NCBI GenBank assembly: GCA_029007295.1
Contig: JAQXHN010000005.1
Coordinates: 1 to 36,632, forward strand
Reading direction: 5' to 3'
Length of the DNA: 36,632 nucleotides
DNA from: Clostridia bacterium
GTDB lineage: Bacteria > Bacillota > Clostridia > Oscillospirales > CAG-272
In this document: one piece after another, positions 8,362 through 17,159 of the stretch
How positions within the stretch are numbered: the stretch's first letter is position 1
Layout: each line of letters begins with the position of its first letter
Notes under the pieces: model-generated
The model's database searches: none
Told to the model about the DNA's origin: nothing
Seen by the model: the letters and a program-made list of their open reading frames with translations, nothing else
Translations under genes and position numbers: made by a program

Positions 8362-8826
8362 ATGATGAAAAACGACATAAGAGTAATAATCAACTCGCAA
8401 ATGATAAATCTGCTTGAAGCAGAAAGTGAAAACGGCGTTGAAAAGACGGAATATATAACCGACGGAGTTATTACGGATAACGGAAAAACGATAGAATTAA
8501 CATATGCCGAAAGCGTTGATATGGGCTTTGACGCCCAAACCTACACGACGCTTCTTTTTGACAAGCAGTTTCCGAAAAGGGTAAATATGACGCGCACCGG
8601 AAGCAATACTGCGGGATTGTGCTTTGATCCCGACGTCAAGCGTCAGATGTGTGCGTTGTCCGTAGGGGATATGTCAATGGAATTTTGCATACAGACAAAC
8701 ATGCTTAAAAATTTTATGACGCTTCAGGGCGGAGCGATTGACCTTGACTATATTCTCGAATTTCACGGCTGCCGTACTCAGAGAACAATATTGCATATAG
8801 AAGCCTGCCGAAAGGAACAGCTATGA
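8362..8826 (+). CDS. DUF1934 (YwiB-like) beta-barrel protein
   Basis: 154 residues, the length of the DUF1934 family, predicted small calycin-like beta barrels of unknown role. Features seen are the N-terminal strand DIRVIINSQM, a central TYTTLLFDKQFPKRVNMTRTG, and the FCIQTNMLKN...LDYILEF segment. In Bacillus the homologue lies beside argS; here it is first in an operon with holA, whose ATG overlaps its stop (ATGA). There is no ribosome site before the start (the upstream bases are TAATTCCCGT); an adjacent ATG at 8365 is an alternative. The start coincides with the predicted transcription start. Confidence 0.8.
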   Translation: MMKNDIRVIINSQMINLLEAESENGVEKTEYITDGVITDNGKTIELTYAESVDMGFDAQTYTTLLFDKQFPKRVNMTRTGSNTAGLCFDPDVKRQMCALSVGDMSMEFCIQTNMLKNFMTLQGGAIDLDYILEFHGCRTQRTILHIEACRKEQL

Positions 8827-9857
8827 CACAGGTACTGTCTTACCGTGACTTCACGGCGAGAATGAAGAAAAGTCAGATAGGTAATTTTTTGTTTTACGGC
8901 GAAGAAGCGTATACTAAGGTTCATTCGCTGAAAAAATTGAGAAGCACCGTGCTTGCGAACGAAAACGACACATTCAATCACATCAAAATTGACGCATGCG
9001 ACGAAATTGAAGCGGATATTGACAATGCTATAGAAGCTCTTCCCGTTTTCGCAGACAGAAAATTGGTCGAGCTGCACGGATTTGATATCGCCCATATGAA
9101 AGCCCGTGAATACGACGCATTCCTTTCGCACTTTGATTTGCTTGCGAACAACCCCGAAACATGCCTTGTGCTTGTTACCACCCCTTTTGAATTCGATCCC
9201 GGGACCGCTAAAAAGCCGTCGAAGCAATTTTCGGATTTGACGAGATTTCTCACTCCCGTAGAATTTTCTCATGAGAGCCGCACGTCCCTTGAAAAGTGGA
9301 TTTGCGCTCATTTTTCTGCAGAGCATATAAATGTGCATTCAACCTATGCCTCCATGCTTATTGACAGAGTCGGAGCAGACATGTTTGTCCTGTCGGGGGA
9401 GATCGAGAAGCTGTGTGCGTATCTTCGCGAAAACAAAAAGGACGTTCTCACAAAAGCTGACATTGAGACGGTTTGCTGCAGAAATACGGTATTCGATACG
9501 TTTGATTTGTCGAATGCGGTGGGAGACGGAGACAGAGCAAAAGCTTTAGCGATAATTAAGGACGCCGAAAAGAGGGGAGAAGCTCCCGAGAAGCTTCTTT
9601 CTCAAATTTCCGGAGTTTTCTGCGATTTTATGAAGCTCAGGGTGCTCTTTGACGCCGGAGAAAGCAGTAAAAGTGCGTCCTTGGCGCTGAAAATGAACGA
9701 ATACCGCACGAAGCTTTACTATTCCAAACTCGCAAAATTAAGCTTTGAAAAGATAGCAAGGGGCATTAAGCTCTGCAACGAAGCCGATGTTAAAATAAAG
9801 TGCACCGGGCTTGATAAGTATGTTGTGCTTTCCCGTCTGATTACAGAGGTGCTGTGA
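8823..9857 (+). CDS. holA: DNA polymerase III delta subunit
   Basis: 344 residues, standard for HolA. Delta is the clamp-loader subunit that opens the sliding clamp. The N-terminal AAA+-like domain begins with NFLFYGEEAYTK, a degenerate P-loop region as expected of delta, which does not hydrolyse ATP. The middle lid region (LSGEIEKLCAYL, then NTVFDTFDLSNAVGDGD) and the C-terminal collar helices (KLAKLSFEKIARGIKLCNEADVKIK) follow the family pattern. ATGA overlap with the DUF1934 gene and a TGATG overlap with the next gene indicate coupling. Confidence 0.92.
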   Translation: MTQVLSYRDFTARMKKSQIGNFLFYGEEAYTKVHSLKKLRSTVLANENDTFNHIKIDACDEIEADIDNAIEALPVFADRKLVELHGFDIAHMKAREYDAFLSHFDLLANNPETCLVLVTTPFEFDPGTAKKPSKQFSDLTRFLTPVEFSHESRTSLEKWICAHFSAEHINVHSTYASMLIDRVGADMFVLSGEIEKLCAYLRENKKDVLTKADIETVCCRNTVFDTFDLSNAVGDGDRAKALAIIKDAEKRGEAPEKLLSQISGVFCDFMKLRVLFDAGESSKSASLALKMNEYRTKLYYSKLAKLSFEKIARGIKLCNEADVKIKCTGLDKYVVLSRLITEVL

Positions 9858-10453
9858 TGGACAGACTGCATATTACTCTGCCCGTTTTTGTTGAAGGCAG
9901 ATATGATAAAGTTCATTTACAGAATATTACCGACGCCGTCATTATCTCGCTCGACGGCTTCGGGATATTCAATTCGGCGGAAAAAAGGAAATTGATTCGC
10001 AAAATCGCAGCCGAAAGCAGGGTTATTGTTTTGACCGACAGCGACGGTGCTGGCTTGCTGATACGAAATCATCTTCGGAATATTATTTCCGCAGACAAGA
10101 TTATAAATCTTTATGTTCCGGAAATCAAGGGCAAGGAAAAGCGCAAAAACGCCCCGTCAAAGCAAGGCTTGCTCGGCGTTGAGGGAATTGATCCCGAAAT
10201 CATCCGCAAGCTGCTTTTGCCCTTTGCGCAAAACGGCGAAGTAAAAAAGAAATCGAGACAAGTAACCAAGACCGACTTTTTTGAGGACGGCTTATCAGGT
10301 GGGACGGGCAGCTCGGAAAAACGTAAAAAAGCGGCTCAAAAAATGGATTTACCCGCAAATATATCCGCGAATGCGTTGCTTGAAGCGGTAAATTTGCTTT
10401 ATTCATACGAGGAATACAAGGAGATAATAAATGGAATTAACACTGAAGGATAA
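9857..10453 (+). CDS. RNase M5-like Toprim protein (DUF4093)
   Basis: 198 residues from ATG 9857; a GTG at 9854 is also in frame, and AGAGGTG lies upstream. The Toprim fold is shown by the glutamate strand PVFVEGRYDK (residues about 9-18) and the metal-binding LTDSDGAG (about 59-66), followed by YVPEIKGKEKRKNAPSKQGLLGVEGID. This order matches ribonuclease M5, which matures 5S rRNA in low-G+C Gram-positives. The C-terminal part (DUF4093-like) differs from the Bacillus enzyme, so I give no symbol. It is not beside ksgA or tatD, the usual context of rnmV. A Lys-rich linker occupies about residues 125-165. Confidence 0.72.
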   Translation: MDRLHITLPVFVEGRYDKVHLQNITDAVIISLDGFGIFNSAEKRKLIRKIAAESRVIVLTDSDGAGLLIRNHLRNIISADKIINLYVPEIKGKEKRKNAPSKQGLLGVEGIDPEIIRKLLLPFAQNGEVKKKSRQVTKTDFFEDGLSGGTGSSEKRKKAAQKMDLPANISANALLEAVNLLYSYEEYKEIINGINTEG

Positions 10454-10976
10454 AATAAAGGAAATCGTCAGATACGTAATAACGGGCACATCCGTTACGG
10501 TTACCACCCTATTGCTTCTGGCTTTGTTTAACAGCAAATTCGGTATTGATTACGATATTGCAAATGCGCTTGCCGGCTTTATTATGATTTTCGTTGCGTT
10601 TTTTCCGTATAAATTATTTGTATTCCGTTCAAGGTCATGGTCAAGAAAGCTGTTTATTCCCGAATTTTTGGAGTTTGCGTCCGCAAGAATTTTTACATAC
10701 CTTTTCGACATCGTTTTTGTTTGGTTTTTTGTAAGAATAATAGGCTTTAACGACGTATTTCATTTCACGCTTTCACATTTCACCGAAGGTGGAGAGGAAA
10801 TACGGGGAATGTTTCCGTGGACTGTAAAAATTACAGATGAATGGGTTGTAAAATTCTTTTCGATGGTAATCACAACGGTGGCAAATTACCTTTTCTCCAA
10901 GCTCGTCATCTTCAAAAAGGGTCAGTATAAAAACAAATTCGAAAATGAAGACGAAAGCAATAACGCTAATAAATGA
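10431..10976 (+). CDS. GtrA-like membrane protein
   Basis: 181 residues with four membrane helices at about 15-33, 45-63, 80-103 and 135-158. The first half has the GtrA pattern (RYVITGTSVTVTTLLLLALF, NALAGFIMIFVAFFPYKLFVF). GtrA-family proteins are thought to help move lipid-linked sugars across the membrane for wall or O-antigen modification. It overlaps the preceding gene by 23 nt and has its own AAGGAG site. A soluble insertion between helices 3 and 4 (residues about 107-133) is longer than in minimal members. No glycosyltransferase adjoins it, so its partner is unknown. Confidence 0.75.
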   Translation: MELTLKDKIKEIVRYVITGTSVTVTTLLLLALFNSKFGIDYDIANALAGFIMIFVAFFPYKLFVFRSRSWSRKLFIPEFLEFASARIFTYLFDIVFVWFFVRIIGFNDVFHFTLSHFTEGGEEIRGMFPWTVKITDEWVVKFFSMVITTVANYLFSKLVIFKKGQYKNKFENEDESNNANK

Positions 10977-11071
10977 TATTTGCTTCAGACTGAGAAAAAA
11001 GCCGCTTGATTATTTGAATTTGTTCTCGTCGGCTAACTCGGTACGCAAGAGGTCAATTTCGGATAAGAGCA

Positions 11072-11110
11072 GTAACTACGGGCTTTTCAGCCCGTAGTTA
11101 CACTTTTTTT
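11072..11110 (+). terminator. Strong terminator of the holA operon
   Basis: Perfect 12-bp stem (11072-11083 with 11090-11101), loop TTTTCA, then ACTTTTTTT. A textbook intrinsic terminator. Confidence 0.93.
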
Positions 11111-11193
11111 GTTATTATGTACTGATAATAAGAGGTATTACCTTATTCTTGTTTTATTATTACTGCCGGTCAAGCAAGCTTGTCTTCGGTCTG

Positions 11194-11228
11194 AGAGCTT
11201 CAATTCGTTTTTTGCGAATAGAAGCTCT
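11194..11228. terminator. Hairpin next to the TauE/SafE stop
   Basis: Stem AGAGCTTC (11194-11201) with GAAGCTCT (11221-11228), with a smaller inner pairing ATTCG/CGAAT. The T-rich side (CTTTTATTTT) is on the plus strand, yet the gene that ends beside it is on the minus strand; it may act in both directions. Confidence 0.5.
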
Positions 11229-11229
11229 T

Positions 11230-11604
11230 TTATTTTAATATCATGATAACGCCGGAAATACCTATCAAAACGGCGAATATTTTGCGAACGGTATTCAAAT
11301 TTAATTTCCAAAGCAGAAATGCCCCGATAATGCCTCCGATAGCGCTCGGAAAAGCCAGCTTCCATACAAGAGAGTAATCTACGTTACCGCCCTCGGAGTA
11401 CCGTGAAAGCGATATCAGCGACATGGGAAGAATGGCGCAAATTGCACTCGGAAAGTCGGATTTGGCGTCGCTTTCCTTTGTTTTTTTGTATTTTCTCATT
11501 AAAATAAGCGATACGATGATTATGATTCCGCCTCCGGAGCCGAGAAATCCGTTAACAAACCCCGCCAGAGCGCCGCATAATATTAGGAGTATTTCTTCCG
11601 TCAT
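11230..11604 (-). CDS. Half-size TauE/SafE (TSUP) permease
   Basis: 124 residues with four predicted helices, starting EEILLILCGALAGFVNGFLGSGGGIIIIVSLIL. The glycine-rich GFLGSGGG loop is the signature of the TauE/SafE sulfite or organic-anion exporter family. Family members are usually about 250 residues with two such halves; some Clostridia encode two separate half genes. Only one half is seen here, and no partner lies beside it, so it would have to form a homodimer or pair with a gene elsewhere. Start ATG at 11604 with AGGG 8 nt upstream. Substrate unknown. Confidence 0.8.
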   Translation of the reverse strand: MTEEILLILCGALAGFVNGFLGSGGGIIIIVSLILMRKYKKTKESDAKSDFPSAICAILPMSLISLSRYSEGGNVDYSLVWKLAFPSAIGGIIGAFLLWKLNLNTVRKIFAVLIGISGVIMILK

Positions 11605-11687
11605 AAAAAATTCCCTGTAAATACTTGTAATGTTTTTTAATGTGTGATATTATATATGTATTATAATTATCATGAGGTATTATCGCT

Positions 11688-12530
11688 ATGAGTATATTAT
11701 TCGCTGTATTATCGGGCATTATTCAGGGCTTAGCTGAGTTTTTGCCTATTTCGTCTTCGGGGCATCTGGCTCTTTTTGAAAATGTATTCGGAACAAACAA
11801 AGTTCCTATGAACTTTGATATATTACTGCATATAGGTACGCTGCTTGCTGTTTTTGTTGTATATTACAAGGACATTTTCGCTCTTATTCCGGCATTTTTT
11901 TCATTGCTCGGAAAGGTATTCAGAGGAAATTTTAAAATGAAAACATATAACGAAAACGAGAGGCTGTGCGTATTTTTTATCATCGCCTGCATTCCCATGA
12001 TTCCGGCGGCATTTCTCGATAATGCGGTTGAAGCGCTGGGAACATATACCTGGGCAGTCGGCGCTTTGCTTATCGTAAATGCGATTATTCTGTTCGTATC
12101 CGACAAGATGGCAAAGGGTACCGTTACCGAAGCAAACGCAAGACCGAAAAACGCATTAATCGTCGGACTTTGTCAGCTGTTTGCCGTAATCCCCGGCATC
12201 TCTCGTTCGGGTTCTACTATTACGGGCGGACTGACTCAGAAATTTACAAGAGAGTTTGCGGTTAAATTCTCATTTATTTTAAGTATCCCCGCAATTATCG
12301 GAGCTTTTATTTTGAATGTCAAGGATATGACGTCCATCCCTTCGTCAGACGTTCTGCCCTATGTTTTGGGCACTGTCGCCGCATTCGTGTGCGGTGTTGC
12401 CGCAATGAAGCTCCTTATCTTCATTTCGAGAAAAGCAACTTTCCGTCCCTTTTCGTATTATTGTGCGATAATAGGTGTTACAGCGGTTATTTTAGGAATA
12501 TTTGACATTAAAATCCCGATAAAATTTTAG
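11688..12530 (+). CDS. uppP: Undecaprenyl-diphosphate phosphatase
   Basis: 280 residues with about eight membrane segments. UppP (BacA) dephosphorylates undecaprenyl diphosphate to recycle the wall lipid carrier and gives bacitracin tolerance. Both catalytic motifs are present: GLAEFLPISSSGHLALFE near the N-terminus (the E-rich motif with the SSSGH loop) and the PGISRSGSTITGGL arginine motif near residue 165. The ribosome site is GAGGT at about 11674. TATAAT at 11662-11667 is a likely -10 with a poor -35. The neighbours ftsK and mltG also serve the envelope. Confidence 0.95.
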   Translation: MSILFAVLSGIIQGLAEFLPISSSGHLALFENVFGTNKVPMNFDILLHIGTLLAVFVVYYKDIFALIPAFFSLLGKVFRGNFKMKTYNENERLCVFFIIACIPMIPAAFLDNAVEALGTYTWAVGALLIVNAIILFVSDKMAKGTVTEANARPKNALIVGLCQLFAVIPGISRSGSTITGGLTQKFTREFAVKFSFILSIPAIIGAFILNVKDMTSIPSSDVLPYVLGTVAAFVCGVAAMKLLIFISRKATFRPFSYYCAIIGVTAVILGIFDIKIPIKF

Positions 12531-12558
12531 GTTTATCCTTTTAGGATAGGAAGGTAAA

Positions 12559-15054
12559 ATGGCCAAAAAATCTAAAGCATATCCTGTGAAGAAATCGCAG
12601 GCGAACAAAAAAACCGATAAAAAAAATTCGAAAAACAAAAACGAACAAAGTGAAGTAACTCCCGTAATACCGTGGATAATCGGAATTGTTGCGGTATTTG
12701 CAGAGTTTTGTTTTATCGTGCCTTCGGCAACGGGCGTTGTCGGCAGACTCCTGAAAAATACGTTTTGCGGACTTTTTTCGGTTGGCGCATATATTATTCC
12801 GGTGTTTATTCTGCTTATTCTCTTTAAGCAAAACAAGGACAGAGAAAACGGCTTCCTGGCGAAGAGAATCGTTCTTTGCTCTATGTCCGCAATATCCCTC
12901 TCGGTGCTGTTTCATACCGTAAACGGTGTTGATAAATGCTTTGAGATATCCGTGCTTTTTAAACAGGGAAAGATAATCAGGGGCGGCGGCGTTATAGGAG
13001 GAGTCATTGCCGGTGCGCTTGAGGTTCTGATTGACAAGGCTTGGACAACCATAGTCGGAATAATACTTTTGCTGTTCTGCACTCTTTGGTCTTTCGGCGT
13101 CACACCGAGAAAATTCGGCGCATATGTTTCGTCCTATTTTCATGATGTCGGAGATAAGCTGTCCGAGAAGAAGAAGTCGAGGGTAACCTATGAAAACAAG
13201 CCGAACGCATATTTGCCGGACGAGGCGGTTGATATTGAACAGGACGGTAACTCGGACGCCGGTCCTGTAATTGACGAGTTTGACGAGGAAGCGTTTGACA
13301 GATCCTTTGAAACCGGGGATTATGATGACTCGGAGTCCGATATTGTACCGGAAACAGTTAATACCGAGCTCGGAAAGAAGAAGTTCCCCGACACCGAAGG
13401 GGTAGTTGATCTTAATGCAATATTGTCGAGCGAGGAGGATTTCGAAAATTTTGCCGACGGATTTGCCGACGGCAAAAAGCAAGACGGAAGCGGGCTTGCA
13501 GGAGAAAAGCATGATTTAGTTGAAAATTCCATTGACAAAACTCCGGACAAGGCGGAAGAGAAACCGCAAAAGCCGGAATATGTATTCCCTCCCACCAAGC
13601 TGTTAAACAAGGAAAAAAGCACTCTTCGCACAGATACCCCGGAGCAGCTTAAATTAACTGCGCAGAAGTTAGTGGATACGCTTGCAAGCTTCAGGGTGAA
13701 AACGCACCTTGTCAATATTTCAAGAGGTCCGACAATCACAAGATACGAGCTTGCCCCCGAGGAGGGCGTCAGGGTGCGTTCCATTGCGAATCTTGTCGAC
13801 GATATTTCCCTGAGTCTTGCGTCGAGCGGAGTCCGCATTGAAGCTCCGATTCCGGGAAAATCCGCTGTCGGTATCGAGGTTCCCAACAAAAATGTCGCAA
13901 CGGTATATCTGCGCGATCTTATTGAAAACGAGCAGTTCAGGAATAATAAATCGAGAGTAAACGTATCTCTCGGTATGGACGTAGCCGGAAAGCCGATATA
14001 CGTCGATATTGCGAAAATGCCCCATCTGTTAATTGCAGGCGCTACCGGTATGGGTAAGAGCGTTTGCATTAATTCTATGATTGTAAGCCTTCTTTACAAG
14101 GCTTCTCCCGACGAAGTAAAGCTTATTCTTATCGACCCGAAAAAGGTGGAGCTGAATATATACAATTCTTTGCCTCATTTGCTGGTTCCGGTTGTCAGCG
14201 ATCCGAAAAAGGCGGCGGGCTCTCTTCAGTGGGCGGTAAAGGAAATGGAACGCAGGTTTGAGCTTATCGAGAACGAGGGCGTTCGTGATATTTACAATTA
14301 CAATATGCAGACAAAGGACGACCCCACAATTGAGTTTCTGCCTCATATTGTTATCATAATAGACGAGCTTGCCGACCTTATGATGACCGCTCCGGAGAAT
14401 GTCGAAAGCTCAATTTGCCGTCTTGCACAGAAGGCGAGGGCGGCCGGTATGCATCTTGTGATAGGAACGCAAAGACCGTCTGTAGATGTCATCACGGGTC
14501 TTATCAAGGCTAACATCCCGTCAAGAATTGCCTTTACCGTGGCTTCGCAGGTAGACTCAAGGACAATAATTGATATTTCCGGCGCCGAAAAGCTGATAGG
14601 GCGGGGCGATATGCTGTACTCTCCCGTTGGGTCGTCTAAGCCCATTCGCGTGCAGGGAGCCTTTGTTTCGGAGAGCGAGGTTGAGGCGGTTACACAGTTT
14701 ATCCGCGAAGAAAGCGGAAAAATTGAGTACAACTCCGAGGTGCTTGAAAACATCGAAAGGGAAGCGGAACGTTGCGTTATTAAGAAGGTCGTCGGAGAAA
14801 ACGCCGACGTATCGGAGACCTCGGCAGATGAGGATCCGCTTATCGGCGAAGCGATTAAGCTTGCAGTCGAAAGCGGTAAAATCTCTACCTCGCTGATTCA
14901 GCGTCGCCTGTCCGTAGGATACGGAAGAGCCGCTAAGCTGATTGACCAAATGGAACAAAGAGGTATAGTAGGACCTCCCGACGGCAATAAGCCGAGAGAA
15001 ATACTTATTTCCAAGGAAGCGTATCTTGAAATGACAGTTTCGGGAAAAGATTAA
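12559..15054 (+). CDS. ftsK: DNA translocase FtsK/SpoIIIE
   Basis: 831 residues. An ATP-driven hexameric pump anchored at the septum that moves chromosomal DNA at division or into the forespore. The basic N-terminus (rich in Lys) is followed by four membrane helices (about residues 34-160), then an acidic linker (about 200-345). The motor has Walker A GATGMGKS at 494-501, the RecA-like strand LILIDPKKVELNIYN, and Walker B region HIVIIIDELADLMM. A C-terminal gamma winged-helix domain (about 765-831, with SLIQRRLSVGYGRAAKLIDQ) reads polar DNA motifs. Size and layout fit SpoIIIE as well as FtsK; sequence alone cannot say whether it acts in sporulation. Confidence 0.93.
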   Translation: MAKKSKAYPVKKSQANKKTDKKNSKNKNEQSEVTPVIPWIIGIVAVFAEFCFIVPSATGVVGRLLKNTFCGLFSVGAYIIPVFILLILFKQNKDRENGFLAKRIVLCSMSAISLSVLFHTVNGVDKCFEISVLFKQGKIIRGGGVIGGVIAGALEVLIDKAWTTIVGIILLLFCTLWSFGVTPRKFGAYVSSYFHDVGDKLSEKKKSRVTYENKPNAYLPDEAVDIEQDGNSDAGPVIDEFDEEAFDRSFETGDYDDSESDIVPETVNTELGKKKFPDTEGVVDLNAILSSEEDFENFADGFADGKKQDGSGLAGEKHDLVENSIDKTPDKAEEKPQKPEYVFPPTKLLNKEKSTLRTDTPEQLKLTAQKLVDTLASFRVKTHLVNISRGPTITRYELAPEEGVRVRSIANLVDDISLSLASSGVRIEAPIPGKSAVGIEVPNKNVATVYLRDLIENEQFRNNKSRVNVSLGMDVAGKPIYVDIAKMPHLLIAGATGMGKSVCINSMIVSLLYKASPDEVKLILIDPKKVELNIYNSLPHLLVPVVSDPKKAAGSLQWAVKEMERRFELIENEGVRDIYNYNMQTKDDPTIEFLPHIVIIIDELADLMMTAPENVESSICRLAQKARAAGMHLVIGTQRPSVDVITGLIKANIPSRIAFTVASQVDSRTIIDISGAEKLIGRGDMLYSPVGSSKPIRVQGAFVSESEVEAVTQFIREESGKIEYNSEVLENIEREAERCVIKKVVGENADVSETSADEDPLIGEAIKLAVESGKISTSLIQRRLSVGYGRAAKLIDQMEQRGIVGPPDGNKPREILISKEAYLEMTVSGKD

Positions 15055-15071
15055 GATAAGGAAACAAAAAC

Positions 15072-15623
15072 ATGGTATATTTATTTTTAGCTGACGGATT
15101 TGAAGAGACAGAGGCTCTATGCCCTTATGATTTGCTTCTTCGCGCAGGGGTCGACATAAAAACCGTCTCCGTAAACGGCGATAAGGCGGTTACCGGAACG
15201 CACGGCATAAAGGTTTTTGCCGATTTTACCTTAAATGAAATCGAAGCCGAATGCGACGGAGTTATTTTACCGGGTGGCATGCCTGGCGCATCTAATCTCG
15301 ATGCGAATAAGAGAGTTGATGAAATTCTGTCAAAAGCATACTCCGAGGGAAAAATCATCGGCGCAATTTGCGCAGCACCCTTTATTCTCGGGAAGCGCAA
15401 TATGCTTTCCGGTAAGGAGGCGACATGCTTTCCGGGCTTTGAAGACAAGCTTTCGGGAGCTATAATCAGCGAAAAGGCTGTTGTCAAAAGCGGAAACATA
15501 ATAACCGCAAAGGGAATGGGCGTTGCGTTTGAGTTCGGATTAAAGCTTGTTGAGGCATTTTGCTCGACGGAGAGGATGCTGAAAATAATTTCAGATACAC
15601 AGGCACAAAAATGTATTCTCTGA
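15072..15623 (+). CDS. DJ-1/PfpI family protein
   Basis: 183 residues, the length of the YajL/DJ-1 branch. The conserved acidic residue appears in LADGFEETEA (Glu near residue 15) and the nucleophile-elbow cysteine is Cys100 in GAICAAPFIL. The family includes chaperones, glyoxalase-like and protease-like enzymes; this branch is often called 4-methyl-5(beta-hydroxyethyl)-thiazole monophosphate biosynthesis protein, though that role is doubtful. It starts 17 nt after ftsK behind AAGGAAA. Its stop lies inside the start of the next gene, so the two are translated together. Confidence 0.88.
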   Translation: MVYLFLADGFEETEALCPYDLLLRAGVDIKTVSVNGDKAVTGTHGIKVFADFTLNEIEAECDGVILPGGMPGASNLDANKRVDEILSKAYSEGKIIGAICAAPFILGKRNMLSGKEATCFPGFEDKLSGAIISEKAVVKSGNIITAKGMGVAFEFGLKLVEAFCSTERMLKIISDTQAQKCIL

Positions 15624-16195
15624 AGAATGAAAAGGATAAGCTCCGCCGGGAATATTTGAAAAAACGAGAGGAGCTTGACTGCGAATACCGCAAAAACGCA
15701 AGCTATGCCGTTTGTAAAAGGATAACGTCTTTAATTTCCTACCGATACTGTACAACTCTTCTTCTGTACTGTCCCGTCAACTGCGAGCTTGATATTTTAC
15801 CCCTTTTCGAAATAGCAATATGCGACGGAAAAAGCGTTGCTTTTCCGAGATGCGATAAGGCGAGAGGGACTATGAATTTTCATTTTGTGACCGATATGTC
15901 CGAGCTTAAAAAGGGTGCGTACGGAATCAGAGAGCCTGCGGAGGATTTGCCGGTGTACGATAAAAAATCCAAAGACGCAATTTGCATTATCCCGGCTCTC
16001 GTCTATGATAAGAAGGGCTACCGTCTCGGCTACGGAGGCGGATACTATGACAGATACCTTTCGGATTTCAAAGGAACGAAAATAGGAACCGGATTTTCGG
16101 GCTTTACGGTTTCAAAGCTTCCCCACAGCAGATACGATACCAAATGCGAGGTGCTCGTGACGGAAAAGGGGGTTGTTTCCTTCTATGAAAATTAA
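15611..16195 (+). CDS. 5-formyltetrahydrofolate cyclo-ligase
   Basis: Converts 5-formyl-THF to 5,10-methenyl-THF with ATP, returning folate to one-carbon metabolism. Key signs are the basic N-terminus KLRREYLKKREEL, which binds ATP, and the C-terminal glycine-rich YRLGYGGGYYDRYL motif (about residues 135-148). I chose ATG 15611 (194 residues, the family length), which overlaps the DJ-1 stop by 13 nt; an upstream start would add residues without family match. Also known as YqgN/FAU1/MTHFS. The following gene overlaps its end. Confidence 0.9.
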   Translation: MYSLKNEKDKLRREYLKKREELDCEYRKNASYAVCKRITSLISYRYCTTLLLYCPVNCELDILPLFEIAICDGKSVAFPRCDKARGTMNFHFVTDMSELKKGAYGIREPAEDLPVYDKKSKDAICIIPALVYDKKGYRLGYGGGYYDRYLSDFKGTKIGTGFSGFTVSKLPHSRYDTKCEVLVTEKGVVSFYEN

Positions 16196-17117
16196 AATAA
16201 AACGAAGCTTTACTGCGCCGCTGTTGGTGCTTATATGTTATATTCTGCTTATGCTGTCCGGCTTTATCTCAAAGTCGGAGCTGATGTACCGCGATAATCT
16301 TTATCTTTCGGTTATTGTAATTCAGGTGCTTATTTTCGTTATTCCGGGAATAATATACTGTAAGGTTGCTAACCAAAAGAGCAAAAAGATACTGACATTT
16401 CGGGGCTTCGGCATGAGAAAGCTTTTGTTTTCCGTTTTTTCCGTATGCGCGTTGATTTGTATTTCGGCTCTTGTAAAGCTCGGCCTGTATGAGCTGGGTT
16501 ATTCCAGCGAGACATATTCGCTTTATGCGCAGTACATTCCCGCCGGTGCTAACAGCTTGCGCGACGTAATGTATATTATTCTTGCCATTGCCGTATTACC
16601 GAGTGTAACCGAGGAATTTGTGTTTAGGGGAATCGTGCTTACTGAATACAGAAAGTCGGGATGTAAAACAAAATATGCGATTCTGCTGTCGTCCTTTCTG
16701 TTTGCAATGCTTCATTTTTCCGTTGAGCAGTTTCCGGTATATTTTATCGGCGGTATTGTGTTTTCTCTGGTTTATATTGTGACCGATTCACTGCCTGCGG
16801 CAATGACCGCACATATATTTAACAATGCTTTCAGCTTGCTGTTTGAAACTTCAATATTGCGCATTATAATCCAGTCAAGCAGTATAATTTTTGTTTTATT
16901 TATATTTTTTGGCTCTTTTTTGATTTTCTTTACTGTTGCGCTGCAGCTTGCGGAGAAAATAATGCTGTCAAGAGCCTTACGAGGCGAGGATATAGCAAAG
17001 CCTAATGCGATGTCAAAAAACAAAGGCAAAATGTCCGCCGATTTGGAAGCTGTTATTTCGCCGACGTTTATTGCCTGTATTTTGCTGTTTATTCTCCGTG
17101 TGCTAAAGGTAATTTAA
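16185..17117 (+). CDS. CPBP family intramembrane glutamic protease
   Basis: 310 residues with about eight membrane helices. The Abi/CPBP motifs are complete: EEFVFRG (Glu143, Glu144, Arg148), FAMLHF, and HIFNNAF. These enzymes resemble CAAX prenyl protease Rce1; in bacteria they serve in bacteriocin self-immunity, signal peptide processing or unknown roles. ATG 16185 is preferred over an in-frame TTG at 16173 because a GGGGGG tract (16167-16172) lies at a usable distance. It overlaps the folate gene by 11 nt. Substrate unknown; no bacteriocin gene is near. Confidence 0.88.
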   Translation: MKIKIKRSFTAPLLVLICYILLMLSGFISKSELMYRDNLYLSVIVIQVLIFVIPGIIYCKVANQKSKKILTFRGFGMRKLLFSVFSVCALICISALVKLGLYELGYSSETYSLYAQYIPAGANSLRDVMYIILAIAVLPSVTEEFVFRGIVLTEYRKSGCKTKYAILLSSFLFAMLHFSVEQFPVYFIGGIVFSLVYIVTDSLPAAMTAHIFNNAFSLLFETSILRIIIQSSSIIFVLFIFFGSFLIFFTVALQLAEKIMLSRALRGEDIAKPNAMSKNKGKMSADLEAVISPTFIACILLFILRVLKVI

Positions 17118-17159
17118 TTTTAAACATCTGCATTTCCATAGAAAGGAATGGTAATATAT

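Noticed and set aside
10945-11097. A 50-codon frame (starting MKTKAITLINDI) that overlaps the end of the GtrA-like gene
   Set aside because: No ribosome site, out of frame within a real gene, and its stop lies inside the terminator stem.
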